Assembly: GCF_012932565.1 (NCBI RefSeq) | Contig: NZ_JABBYJ010000001.1 | Span: 2,418,001-2,482,000 of the forward strand | Origin: Sneathiella limimaris | GTDB taxonomy: Bacteria > Pseudomonadota > Alphaproteobacteria > Sneathiellales > Sneathiellaceae | DNA length: 64,000 nucleotides | Direction of reading: 5' to 3' | Shown: positions 25,962-34,631 of the stretch, piece after piece | Layout: each line of letters begins with the position of its first letter | How positions within the stretch are numbered: position 1 is the first letter of the stretch | Made by a program: the position numbers and the translations under genes | The notes under the pieces: generated by a model | What the model saw: the letters and a program-made list of their open reading frames with translations, nothing else | Told to the model about the DNA's origin: nothing | The model's database searches: none

Positions 25962-27176
25962 TTATTCGACAGGAATAGCGAAAATCACAATCCAGGCCAG
26001 TATGCAGATCATGACCGTAAAGAATGTGTAACGATAGGGCTTATGACTGACTTCCTTAGAGCGATAGACAACAACCAAAGCAACCAGTGTTTGGGTCAGG
26101 TAATAAAAGGCAAAGGCGCGAGAAGCAAAGGCAACAATTTCAAAGATGTTAGCAATCCAGATTAAAAGGCATGCTCCCGCAGTGATGATCAGATAACCAA
26201 CTTTAGATGACACATTGCCTCTGGTTTCCTCACGGATTAGGCCGCCCCCGCCTAAAGTATCTGCAATCGCCGCACTGAATTGGCTCGCAAGTGCCGCTAG
26301 GATCAAAAGGTAGGGAAGGGTGTCTGCAACATGGCCCGATAGCTGAATAATGGCTGTCTCGTCGGCGGTTTTATTTTCCAACAGTCCCAATAAAGGCATA
26401 ACGAGAACGACAAAGCCAACATAAACAAGGCCTGATAGAATCTGGGCAATTCGCATTGAGCGCACACGATCACTGGCTGAATATTCGTCGCCAAGGTATC
26501 TGGACGTTTCAAAACCCTGAACAACAAGCAACATGCCAGCTAGTAGGCCAAACATGTGCCAGTCGACATCCTTGGAAATTAAGTCAGGAAGTTTTTGACC
26601 ATTTTCAATATCAAAAAACAGAAGTCCGGCAAGGAGCGCTGCAATTATGGAAAGCTTGATGCTGACAGAGAATTTCTCCAATGCTTCAAGAAAGCGCAGC
26701 CCTTTCAGCACACCAACCACAGCAATAGAGCCAAGAATAGCAGTTGTCAGCAGATTAGCTGAAAAGTCTGAGCTGTGATCAAATAGCTTGAGGGCGTAAG
26801 AGGATAGGAGCCGCAAATAAAACGCAACAGAGATTAGATAGGCGAAGAAAACCGCTGCATTAGACAGCTGCTCTGCCCGAAAGACCCATCCGTGCCCCTT
26901 GGCTTTTTCAAGAAGAGGCTCTCCGTAACGGATATTGAATCGAATGACATGACCTATCAGAAAGGCAAAGCAAACAATACCCAGCATTGCCCATCCCGCA
27001 AGCGGGCCTACAGCCTGACCTAAGACCGGTGCGATGATTAAGAAGCCACTTCCGATAATCGAAGCAAGAGGGGTAACTGTCGCGCGCCACAAGAGGCTGC
27101 TACGAACCTTTGGAAGGAATAGCAGCACCAGGGTAATTACCGTTACACTCGTGACGATCAGATCTATGATTGGCAA
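25962..27176 (-). CDS. Integral membrane protein, APC/LeuT-fold-like
   Basis: 404 residues with about 11-12 predicted membrane helices and no signal peptide. A Gly-Ser-Gly break in the second helix (LASIIGSGFLIIAPVLG) recalls the unwound TM1 of the APC/LeuT transporter superfamily, but no family signature fixes it. Later features are VVQGFETSRYLGDEYSASDR, a loop often seen in APC-type proteins, and LGGGGLIREETRGNVS. It starts at TTG with GCGAG upstream. The substrate is unknown. It is probably cotranscribed with the cupin gene (62-bp gap). Confidence 0.65.
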   Translation of the reverse strand: MPIIDLIVTSVTVITLVLLFLPKVRSSLLWRATVTPLASIIGSGFLIIAPVLGQAVGPLAGWAMLGIVCFAFLIGHVIRFNIRYGEPLLEKAKGHGWVFRAEQLSNAAVFFAYLISVAFYLRLLSSYALKLFDHSSDFSANLLTTAILGSIAVVGVLKGLRFLEALEKFSVSIKLSIIAALLAGLLFFDIENGQKLPDLISKDVDWHMFGLLAGMLLVVQGFETSRYLGDEYSASDRVRSMRIAQILSGLVYVGFVVLVMPLLGLLENKTADETAIIQLSGHVADTLPYLLILAALASQFSAAIADTLGGGGLIREETRGNVSSKVGYLIITAGACLLIWIANIFEIVAFASRAFAFYYLTQTLVALVVVYRSKEVSHKPYRYTFFTVMICILAWIVIFAIPVE

Positions 27177-27295
27177 AGTGACATCTCGCAGATCTCAGGC
27201 TGAAGCAAAATAGTCAGCGATTTAGATTGGGTGAGATTTCAAGACAACAAAAAACCCCTTAAAAATCAACATGATTATTTAAGAGGTCAAAAAAA

Positions 27296-27371
27296 TGGTG
27301 AGCCCGACAGGATTCGAACCTGTGACCCACTGATTAAAAGTCAGTTGCTCTACCAACTGAGCTACGGGCCC
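27296..27371 (-). tRNA. tRNA-Lys (anticodon UUU)
   Basis: 76 bases with encoded CCA. The acceptor stem pairs GGGCCCG with CGGGCTC, discriminator A. The anticodon loop is CTTTTAA, giving TTT. D arm AGCTCAGTTGGTAGAGC and T arm GGTTCGAATCC are standard. Confidence 0.97.
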
Positions 27372-27418
27372 ACTATGTTGTACCAGGAAGCTGTGATACA
27401 GCGTCGCGATGCGGCTGC

Positions 27419-27447
27419 AACATAGAAAGGGTTTGAAGATTGGTCAA
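27419..27447 (-). promoter_or_regulatory. Promoter of tRNA-Lys
   Basis: On the minus strand, TTGACC (27442-27447), exact 17-base spacer, TATGTT (27419-27424). It predicts a start near 27412, about 40 nt before the tRNA. Confidence 0.6.
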
Positions 27448-27578
27448 GCCGCTTTTTGTATTTTTTTTTACAGCCAAATTTTTTTTCGACATAAAGCTGT
27501 GATATACGAATAAAGATGAACCAAGAATATGACTATATCCCTTGGAATTATTGAATTTTTTAATGGAGTTTGGAAGAA

Positions 27579-28136
27579 ATGGGTTTTCGATCGGCTGTAA
27601 AGGCCCTGATCCTTGCGATGGTTCTCTCTCTTGCGATTTCGCCAGCAAAGGCCAATGAACTGGATCCTGAAAATACGCTTTATCTGGATTTGCAGTATGG
27701 ACGAGTCATTATTGAACTTTTTCCTCGTGTCGCTCCAAATCATGTTAATCGGATTAAGGAGCTCACCCGTGAAAAATTTTATGACGGAATAAAATTTCAC
27801 AGGGTGATTGACGGTTTTATGGCTCAAACGGGAGATCCAACCGGCACGGGCTCTGGTGGATCCTCGAAGAAAGACCTGCGGGCAGAGTTTTCGAATATCC
27901 CGCATGATCGAGGGATCGTGTCCATGGCCCGAACAAATAATCCAAACAGCGCTAACAGTCAGTTCTTTATCGTTTTTGAAAACTCAAGCTTCTTGGACGG
28001 AAAATATACTGTCTTCGGACGTGTTGTTGAAGGAATGGAGTATGTGGATCAGATCAAGCGGGGATATGGCAGAAGCGGTACCGTTCGGAACCCAGACATC
28101 ATCATCCAGATGCGCGTAATGGCGGACGTTCAATAG
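27579..28136 (+). CDS. Peptidyl-prolyl isomerase, cyclophilin type, periplasmic
   Basis: Cyclophilin that speeds proline isomerisation during folding. A signal peptide (about residues 1-26, ending SPAKA) puts it in the periplasm. Active-site blocks are FYDGIKFHRVIDGFMAQTGD, SMARTNNPNSANSQFFI and LDGKYTVFGRV, all intact. ATG 27579 is preferred over the TTG at 27570 because of the normal signal-peptide start and nearby GGAAG. It ends at a strong terminator. It is paralogous to cytoplasmic PpiB, so the exported/cytosolic call rests on the signal peptide. Confidence 0.9.
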   Translation: MGFRSAVKALILAMVLSLAISPAKANELDPENTLYLDLQYGRVIIELFPRVAPNHVNRIKELTREKFYDGIKFHRVIDGFMAQTGDPTGTGSGGSSKKDLRAEFSNIPHDRGIVSMARTNNPNSANSQFFIVFENSSFLDGKYTVFGRVVEGMEYVDQIKRGYGRSGTVRNPDIIIQMRVMADVQ

Positions 28137-28154
28137 TCTGATATTATCGATATG

Positions 28155-28184
28155 AAAAAAGCCGGGAATTTCCCGGCTTTTTTA
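28155..28184. terminator. Bidirectional terminator between cyclophilin and SDR genes
   Basis: AAAAAAGCCGGGA, loop ATT, TCCCGGCTTTTTT. The stem and both A/T runs allow termination on either strand. Confidence 0.85.
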
Positions 28185-28202
28185 TTTAGCAATTTTGATG
28201 TC

Positions 28203-28961
28203 CTAGATACAGCGACCGCCATCGACCTCTAAGGCAACGCCTGTAATAAAAGAGGCTTCGTCAGAGGCAAGGTAAAGAGCTGCATTGGCAAGATCGCGTG
28301 GCGTATTCACACGGCCAATAGGAATGGATGATTGGAATTTATCTCGAATTTCAGGTGTATCTTCACCCCCCATAAACTCGACTGCCATGTTGGTAAGAGC
28401 AAAAACGGGGCAAAGGGCATTTACGCGAACCTGATTTGGTGCCAATTCGATAGCCATGGATTTTGACATGGTCAATACAGCGCCTTTACTGGAGTTATAC
28501 CAGACAAGACCCGGACGAGGGCTAAGGGCGGCCGTTGAAGCAATGTTGATAATGCTCCCACCTTTTTGCTCTAGCATGACCGGTACGATGGCTTTAGAGG
28601 TCAGGAAAATGCTTTTAACATTTACGTCATAGATTTTCTGGAAGGTCTCTTCATCCGTATCCAGCATGTTGCCATTCCGTTGGGGCATACCTGCATTATT
28701 AACAAGGATATCAATACGTCCAAAATGCTTTAAAGCATTGTCTTTCATTGCTTCGACCTGACTTGCGACAGTTACGTCGGTCGTATCGGCAATAGCGGTT
28801 CCACCATTTGCATTGATAGCATCTGCAACCTTGGTAGCGGCGTCACCATTGATATCGCTGACGACGATTTTTGCGCCTTCTTCGGCAAACCGAAGTGCCA
28901 TGCCTTCACCAAAACCGGCTCCGGCGCCGGTAATGACGGCGACTTTATCCTTTAGTCTCAC
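28203..28961 (-). CDS. Short-chain dehydrogenase/reductase
   Basis: Classical SDR of 252 residues with NAD(P) motif TGAGAGFGEG, the NNAG motif (LVNNAGMPQRNG), catalytic Ser in ASTAALSPRPG and YNSSK. It oxidises or reduces a hydroxyl/carbonyl substrate. GTG at 28961 is chosen because AAGGGAG lies about 6 bases upstream; a longer frame to 29018 lacks family similarity. The long C-terminal segment after VNALCPVFA, with TGVALEVDGGR, is as in the family. Substrate unknown. Confidence 0.88.
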   Translation of the reverse strand: MRLKDKVAVITGAGAGFGEGMALRFAEEGAKIVVSDINGDAATKVADAINANGGTAIADTTDVTVASQVEAMKDNALKHFGRIDILVNNAGMPQRNGNMLDTDEETFQKIYDVNVKSIFLTSKAIVPVMLEQKGGSIINIASTAALSPRPGLVWYNSSKGAVLTMSKSMAIELAPNQVRVNALCPVFALTNMAVEFMGGEDTPEIRDKFQSSIPIGRVNTPRDLANAALYLASDEASFITGVALEVDGGRCI

Positions 28962-29058
28962 AGGTTTCTCCCTTGAAATTGAAATAGCTGTCTTCTCGCA
29001 GTGTTCTGGTGACTGCAATTAGATTTGGATCAAACAATATAGGGAAGCGAGGCGGGAA

Positions 29059-31140
29059 TCAAGCCGCAGTCAGGGCAACACGTTTTCCGGGGATACGGAT
29101 GGTAACTGTCGTTCCAGAGCCAAACTGACTATCAATATGTAAACTGCCACCATGCAGTTCCATGAGGTTTTTGGAAAGAGGGAGACCGAGGCCGGTTCCC
29201 TGGTATTTTCGATTAAACTCACTGTCTACCTGCATGAACGGTGTCAGTGCTTTTTCAATATCATCTTTTCGAATGCCGATACCTGTATCTTCGACTGATA
29301 TCGCCAAATCACCGTTTCGTTCAATAAGGCTCGAAATTGTAATCTGTCCGCCTTTAGGGGTAAATTTCACCGCGTTTGACAGCAGGTTGATCATAACCTG
29401 TTTTATCATTTTACTGTCAGCAACCACGTTAGGTAGGACAGAACTGAGCTTCGAAGTGATTTCCACGTCGGCTTTTTCGCGCTGTGGCTCCATCAAGCGC
29501 CGGCAATCTTCTACTAGACTGAAGAGGTCGAGAGTTTCTTCGTAGATTTCCTGATTACCGGATTCTATTTTTGAAAGGTCCAGAATTTCATTGATCAGAT
29601 CTAAAAGATGAACACCACTTGCATTAATATCTGATGCGTATTCGATGTATTTTTCAGAGCCGACTTCCCCATAATACTGGTTTTTTATGACTTCTGAGAA
29701 ACCAATGATGGCATTCAGCGGAGTTCTCAGCTCATGGCTCATATTTGCAAGGAAGGTTCCTTTCAGCTGAGCTGCAGATTCTGCTTCTTCCTTGGCTTGT
29801 TTAAGAAGCTTTTGTGCCTTGATGGTTGCAGAGACATCTCTAGCAATCAATTGCATAACAGGCCGGTCGCCATAAAGCAGGGCTGAAGCCTCAAGCTCTA
29901 CATCAATTCGATTTCCAAGGCGCCCAATAACCTGGCTTTTCGCTGTTGGAACTGTTTGACCTGGCTGCAGATGGTCTGCACCACCAAAATGAGCATCCAG
30001 ATTATCGTGATCGGCAACAGGGAAGAATTTATGGATTTTCTCCCCAACAATTGAATGAAGGTCTTTGACTTCCAGCAGTTGAATGGCTGCTTCGTTGGAA
30101 TAAATCACAATGCCATCTTTGTGGACCAGAATTGCATCTGGCGAAAGCTCCACCATTTTCCGGTATCGGTTTTCACTCTCTTTCAACAGTTGTTGGGTCG
30201 ATTTTTCAAGGGTGATGTCTTTAAATGTGCACACAGCGCCGCCATCAGGCAAATGAGATTGGGAAATCTCGACAATGCGACCACTTTTAAATTTCCGCTC
30301 GATGTTACTGGTATGTGGAGAATGCGTTCTTTCAGCGACCATCTCGGCGAAAGCTTCAGGGTCATCTCCAACTTCATCAAAATAGCTGAAACAATTGAAT
30401 AAGTGTTCCTTCAGGGGCATTCCTACGCTAATTGTATCGGAAGGAACTTCCATGATCTCAATGTATTTTTCGTTCCAACTAACAACATTGAGATCTGGAT
30501 CGTAAACACAAAGGCCAATAGGAATAGCCTGATAAACACCTGTAATTAGGCTATGGGTCGCTTCCAACTCATTTCGTTTTTCGACTTCATCCGTGACATC
30601 GCGAAAGATGGAAACAACGCCACCCTCAGCAGTATATCTTTCTTTAAACGAGACAATTTTCCCGTTTGGGAGTGTAAGCTGTAAATCCCCAGGTTTTTTT
30701 CCGGCTTTGACTTTCGCGATATATTCTAGAAATTCACCATAAGCAGGAGAACCTTTGAGCCATTCTACAAATGCGGCTCCCAGGTTTTCGCGAGACTGGC
30801 CTGGTGTGAACATATGTTTAAAATTTGACAGAATCTGGCTTATTCTTCGGTTTGTGATAAGCGCATTTTCGTTGATGTCGTATATTACGAGCCCTTCATC
30901 AAGCGCATCAATCGCCTCCATCATTTGGGTGAATTTACGAGTATCCGAAGTTGTTTCGCCGCTGCCTTGCTGTGATTTTAGTAGGTAAAAGACGAGGAAG
31001 ACACCAAAGCCAACTGTGGTTCCGACAACAAAGTAGGAAATTTCTGAGGTGAGAGCATTAGCTGTAATCGCTACTGAAATAAGGATCAGTGCGGTAGCCA
31101 GCAAAAAGACGGCAGGTATGTACTTTTTTAAACTTGCCAT
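29059..31140 (-). CDS. PAS-domain sensor histidine kinase
   Basis: Orphan membrane kinase of 693 residues. Two N-terminal helices (about 10-28 and 32-53) have almost no periplasmic loop, so sensing is probably cytoplasmic or within the membrane. Three PAS-like domains follow (about 70-190, 195-320 and 325-445), linked by a short helix to HisKA (phospho-His in SHELRTPLNAIIGF) and HATPase_c (VINLLSNAVKFTP, VEDTGIGI, GTGLGL). There is no receiver domain and no regulator gene next to it. The first PAS has the LDEGLVIYD fold start, and the third SPDAILVH. Signal and partner are unknown. Confidence 0.92.
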   Translation of the reverse strand: MASLKKYIPAVFLLATALILISVAITANALTSEISYFVVGTTVGFGVFLVFYLLKSQQGSGETTSDTRKFTQMMEAIDALDEGLVIYDINENALITNRRISQILSNFKHMFTPGQSRENLGAAFVEWLKGSPAYGEFLEYIAKVKAGKKPGDLQLTLPNGKIVSFKERYTAEGGVVSIFRDVTDEVEKRNELEATHSLITGVYQAIPIGLCVYDPDLNVVSWNEKYIEIMEVPSDTISVGMPLKEHLFNCFSYFDEVGDDPEAFAEMVAERTHSPHTSNIERKFKSGRIVEISQSHLPDGGAVCTFKDITLEKSTQQLLKESENRYRKMVELSPDAILVHKDGIVIYSNEAAIQLLEVKDLHSIVGEKIHKFFPVADHDNLDAHFGGADHLQPGQTVPTAKSQVIGRLGNRIDVELEASALLYGDRPVMQLIARDVSATIKAQKLLKQAKEEAESAAQLKGTFLANMSHELRTPLNAIIGFSEVIKNQYYGEVGSEKYIEYASDINASGVHLLDLINEILDLSKIESGNQEIYEETLDLFSLVEDCRRLMEPQREKADVEITSKLSSVLPNVVADSKMIKQVMINLLSNAVKFTPKGGQITISSLIERNGDLAISVEDTGIGIRKDDIEKALTPFMQVDSEFNRKYQGTGLGLPLSKNLMELHGGSLHIDSQFGSGTTVTIRIPGKRVALTAA

Positions 31141-31337
31141 AATCTATTCGTACTCAGAAACAACTTGAAAAAACTAAATAAAATTCCTTGATAGAAAGGG
31201 TATAAGGCTTTTCAGTTAATTAATGGTTATTCTCATGTAAAAAATGATTTGCATGACGGACGGCTGTCTGGCTGATATGTTAAAATTTCCAGATCTGCCG
31301 TCAGGCAGGCTATTTAAGTCTATTCAAAAAATTGAGT

Positions 31338-32108
31338 ATGAAAAAACAGTCTTCTAGCCAATCCTCGGAATCAGAAAATCAGGATCACCTGAAAGCACTG
31401 GTGGAACCAGCACCAAAAGTGGGGCTTCTCGCACGACTTAGAACCTATTTCCTGACAGGCATTGTGATCACCGCGCCGATCGGGATTACGGTGTATCTCA
31501 CATATGTTTTTGTTGATTTTGTTGATGCCAATGTGACGCCGCTGATCCCGGCTCGCTATAATCCAGAAACCTATCTACCCTTCAGTGTGCCTGGCCTAGG
31601 ATTATTTGTTGCTGTGCTGGTTTTAATTCTAATCGGGTTCTTCACAGCTAATTTCTTGGGGCGTTCCCTCCTTCATTTTGGGGAGAGAATTGTGAGTCGG
31701 ATGCCGGTCATCCGGACGATCTATACTGCTCTAAAGCAAATAATAGAAACAGTTTTGGCTCAATCCAGTACGTCATTTCGGGATGTTGTTTTAATCGAAT
31801 ATCCCCGAAAAGGTCTTTGGGCGATTGCCTTTGTGACAAGTGAGGCAGAAGGCGAGATCGCTGATTTGGATGATGAAGCCATGATCAGTGTATTTTTGCC
31901 AACAACCCCGAACCCGACTTCCGGTTTTCTTTTGTTTGTTCCAAAGAAGGACCTTAAGTTCCTTCACATGTCGGTGGAAGAGGGGGTAAAACTGGTTATT
32001 TCTGCAGGCATGATCTGGCCCGAAGAAGGTGAGGCTGGAGCTCCTGAAAACAAAAAGATCCAAAAGCCTGCAGAGGAGGAAAAATCTAACCAGACTGCAG
32101 ATACTTAA
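31338..32108 (+). CDS. DUF502 family membrane protein
   Basis: About 256 residues with two membrane helices (about 35-58 and 85-108) and the DUF502 core: LRTYFLTGIVITAPIGITVYL, VSRMPVIRTIYTALKQI and PTTPNPTSGFLLFVP. The family is common in Proteobacteria and of unknown function. ATG 31338 is preferred over the TTG at 31332. It is divergent from the histidine kinase gene, and its last 23 bp overlap the convergent end of recG. Confidence 0.88.
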   Translation: MKKQSSSQSSESENQDHLKALVEPAPKVGLLARLRTYFLTGIVITAPIGITVYLTYVFVDFVDANVTPLIPARYNPETYLPFSVPGLGLFVAVLVLILIGFFTANFLGRSLLHFGERIVSRMPVIRTIYTALKQIIETVLAQSSTSFRDVVLIEYPRKGLWAIAFVTSEAEGEIADLDDEAMISVFLPTTPNPTSGFLLFVPKKDLKFLHMSVEEGVKLVISAGMIWPEEGEAGAPENKKIQKPAEEEKSNQTADT

Positions 32109-34179
32109 TAGCGCTGTCCCGTTCAAATAAATAAAGCAAAGTTCGGATGGCGGAACCACGGCTTGTCGAAAGTTTAGGATCTTGCTGTAAAAAGGATCGG
32201 GCGTCATCACGGGCAATTTCCAGTAGACGTCCATGCAATTGTAAATCCGCTAACTTAAATTCAGGAAGTCCGCTTTGACGGGTGCCTAACAATTCTCCTG
32301 CACCCCTTAGCCTCAGGTCTTCTTCAGCAATTCGAAAGCCATCTTCGGTCTCTCGCATAATTTTTAATCGGGCTTTTTGTGTTTCACCCAGAGGGCCGGA
32401 GTAGATCAGCAAACAAGTACCTGCGAGCCCCCCACGCCCGACACGCCCTCTTAATTGATGTAATTGGGCAAGTCCGAACCGTTCGGAATGCTCGATGATC
32501 ATGACGGTTGCCTCAGGAACATCAACCCCAACCTCAATCACTGTTGTCGCGACTAGGATTTGGATGTCACCATTCTTAAAGGCTTCCATTACGGCTTCTT
32601 TTTCGTCGCCCTTCATGCGGCCATGAACAAGGCCAACCTTTTCAGGATAGAGATGGGATAAATAGCGAAAGCGTTCCTCAGCTGCGGCCAGATCTGACAC
32701 TTCACTTTCCTCGACAAGTGGGCAAACCCAATAAATTCGCTCGTTTACCTCCAATTTCCTCTGAAGTCCGGTTGCGAGGTCCTCGAGCCTTTCAACAGGT
32801 ATGGCTCGAGTTTCAACTGGTTTTCTGCCCGGTGGTTTTTCTGCGATAATTGAAACGTCCATATCCCCATAGGCCGTAAGCGCCAAGGTTCTGGGAATTG
32901 GCGTTGCGGTCATTACGAGGACATCTACGCCCCCATGTTCTGGTTTTCCTTTGGCACTTAAAGAGAGACGTTGATGTACACCGAAGCGATGTTGTTCATC
33001 GATGATCGCTAAGCCAAGGTCCTGATAGACCACATCTTCTTGAAATAATGCGTGTGTCCCCACTAAAATATCAATCTCACCAGCTGAAAGGCGATCAAGG
33101 ATTTCAGCTCTTTTCTTCCCTTTAATTCGTCCTGTGAGAAGTTCAATTTTTAACCCGGCTGCATCTGTAAAAGGTTTCAAGGAATTGAGATGCTGGCGGG
33201 CTAAAATTTCTGTTGGTGCCATAAACGCTGCTTGTGCGCCAGATCCCACAGCTTTGCCAATTGCCATCAAGGCAACAGCTGTTTTTCCGCTTCCCACATC
33301 GCCCTGTACTAGGCGAAGCATGCGATATGGAGACTGCATATCCGCGAATATTTCGGACAAAGCACTATTTTGTGCATGGGTCAGCGTATAAGGTAAAGCC
33401 TGCTCCAATCGTTCGATGACATCAGCACCGCCTGTCAGGGAGCGCCCTTTCTTACGTTTCATGCTGTTTCTAACCAGCTCCAGTGCGATTTGATTTGAGA
33501 GCAGCTCATCATAGGCAAGGCGTTGTCGTTCGGGATCGTCTGGCTCCAGATCTGCATCTGTTTTCGGGTGATGAGATGCCTCTAATGCTTCCTTCCAGGA
33601 CTTCCAACCTTCTCTGGTGACGAGATTTGGATCAATCCATTCAGGCAATTGGGGGATCAGTTTTTCAGCACTACTTATGATTTTCAGGAGAACATTGTTG
33701 CTGACACCGGCTGTCAAAGGATAGACGGCTTCTTCGGTATCAATGGAACCCGCATCGCCAAGAGCTAAAATGTGATCGGGATGCGTCATCTGATAACTGC
33801 CGGAATATTCTTCTAGTTTCCCTGAAATTAATCTCGGTTCGCCAATGGGTAATTGTCGTTTCAGGTAATCCTCTCGCCCGTTAAAGAAGGTTAAGGTCAG
33901 AGGGCGATCATTTACATCTACTGTTATTCTGTATGGAACCCGTCGATTTCGAGAAGGGTAATGTTGGCGGGCCGTTCCTGTTATAATGACTTGCTGGTCA
34001 AGGAACTGTTCGTCCAATTGTTCAATTCTAGTCCGTTTTGTCAGTCCGCTGGGCAAATGGAAAAGAAGGTCCATGACATGTTCGCCAGCAAGCTTTTCCA
34101 GCGCTATTTTCAAGCGAGCCCCAACACCCTTTAGGCTATCTGTTGGTTTAAAAAGAGGGAAAAGGATTTCTGGCCGCAT
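32086..34179 (-). CDS. recG: ATP-dependent DNA helicase RecG
   Basis: Superfamily 2 helicase that remodels stalled forks and Holliday junctions. 697 residues: wedge/OB domain (about 50-170), Walker A GDVGSGKTAVAL, DEQHRFG (DExH), motif III TATPIPRT, motif VI QLRGRVGRGG, and the C-terminal TRQSGLPEFKLADL unique to RecG. The first Met is well placed. It overlaps the DUF502 gene by 23 bp at the 3' end. Confidence 0.97.
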   Translation of the reverse strand: MRPEILFPLFKPTDSLKGVGARLKIALEKLAGEHVMDLLFHLPSGLTKRTRIEQLDEQFLDQQVIITGTARQHYPSRNRRVPYRITVDVNDRPLTLTFFNGREDYLKRQLPIGEPRLISGKLEEYSGSYQMTHPDHILALGDAGSIDTEEAVYPLTAGVSNNVLLKIISSAEKLIPQLPEWIDPNLVTREGWKSWKEALEASHHPKTDADLEPDDPERQRLAYDELLSNQIALELVRNSMKRKKGRSLTGGADVIERLEQALPYTLTHAQNSALSEIFADMQSPYRMLRLVQGDVGSGKTAVALMAIGKAVGSGAQAAFMAPTEILARQHLNSLKPFTDAAGLKIELLTGRIKGKKRAEILDRLSAGEIDILVGTHALFQEDVVYQDLGLAIIDEQHRFGVHQRLSLSAKGKPEHGGVDVLVMTATPIPRTLALTAYGDMDVSIIAEKPPGRKPVETRAIPVERLEDLATGLQRKLEVNERIYWVCPLVEESEVSDLAAAEERFRYLSHLYPEKVGLVHGRMKGDEKEAVMEAFKNGDIQILVATTVIEVGVDVPEATVMIIEHSERFGLAQLHQLRGRVGRGGLAGTCLLIYSGPLGETQKARLKIMRETEDGFRIAEEDLRLRGAGELLGTRQSGLPEFKLADLQLHGRLLEIARDDARSFLQQDPKLSTSRGSAIRTLLYLFERDSAIKYLQSG

Positions 34180-34331
34180 GAATGAACCTGATTGAATTGC
34201 TTTAGTTTCAAGGCAGCTATCGCCTGTGTTGGAATTTTAGCTTAAAACAATAACATGATTTCCGTCCAGCTTCCTGCTGACAGGGCTGATCAAAAAGGCT
34301 ATATGCAGGGGCAGCATCTGGAAAGGTTATT

Positions 34332-34631
34332 ATGACTGATACTGAAGAAACAGCCATTCGTCGCAAGCGTCTGCTCCATCGTTCTCGATATACCGGGATG
34401 AAGGAAACGGATCTAATGCTGGGTCGTTTTGCAAATAAATACATCCAAAAATTCTCTGATGAAGAATTGGATATATATGAAAAATTGCTTCAGGCAGGGG
34501 ATCCGAGCATTTATGCTTGGGCTGTCGGTCGTGAGGAGATTCCCGCGGAATATGACACCTCTGTTATGCAGAAATTGAAAAATTTTGCTATTTTTGAGCA
34601 CGATCCCGCAAATCCGAACGATGACAATTGA
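34332..34631 (+). CDS. sdhE: Succinate dehydrogenase assembly factor SdhE
   Basis: 99-residue SdhE/SDH5-family protein needed to attach FAD covalently to SdhA. The family core is RRKRLLHRSRYTGMKETDLMLG, with the conserved RYTGM-ETD motif, and LLQAGDPSIYAWAVG. GGAAAGG lies about 6 bases upstream of the ATG. The mfd ATG lies inside its last codons (11-bp overlap), so translation is probably coupled; this pair recurs in alphaproteobacteria. recG is divergent from it. Confidence 0.92.
   Translation: MTDTEETAIRRKRLLHRSRYTGMKETDLMLGRFANKYIQKFSDEELDIYEKLLQAGDPSIYAWAVGREEIPAEYDTSVMQKLKNFAIFEHDPANPNDDN

Noticed and set aside
27231-27425. Plus-strand 64-residue frame over tRNA-Lys with DRIRTCDPLIKSQLLYQLSYG
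   Set aside because: A well-known artefact of translating the antisense strand of a tRNA gene.
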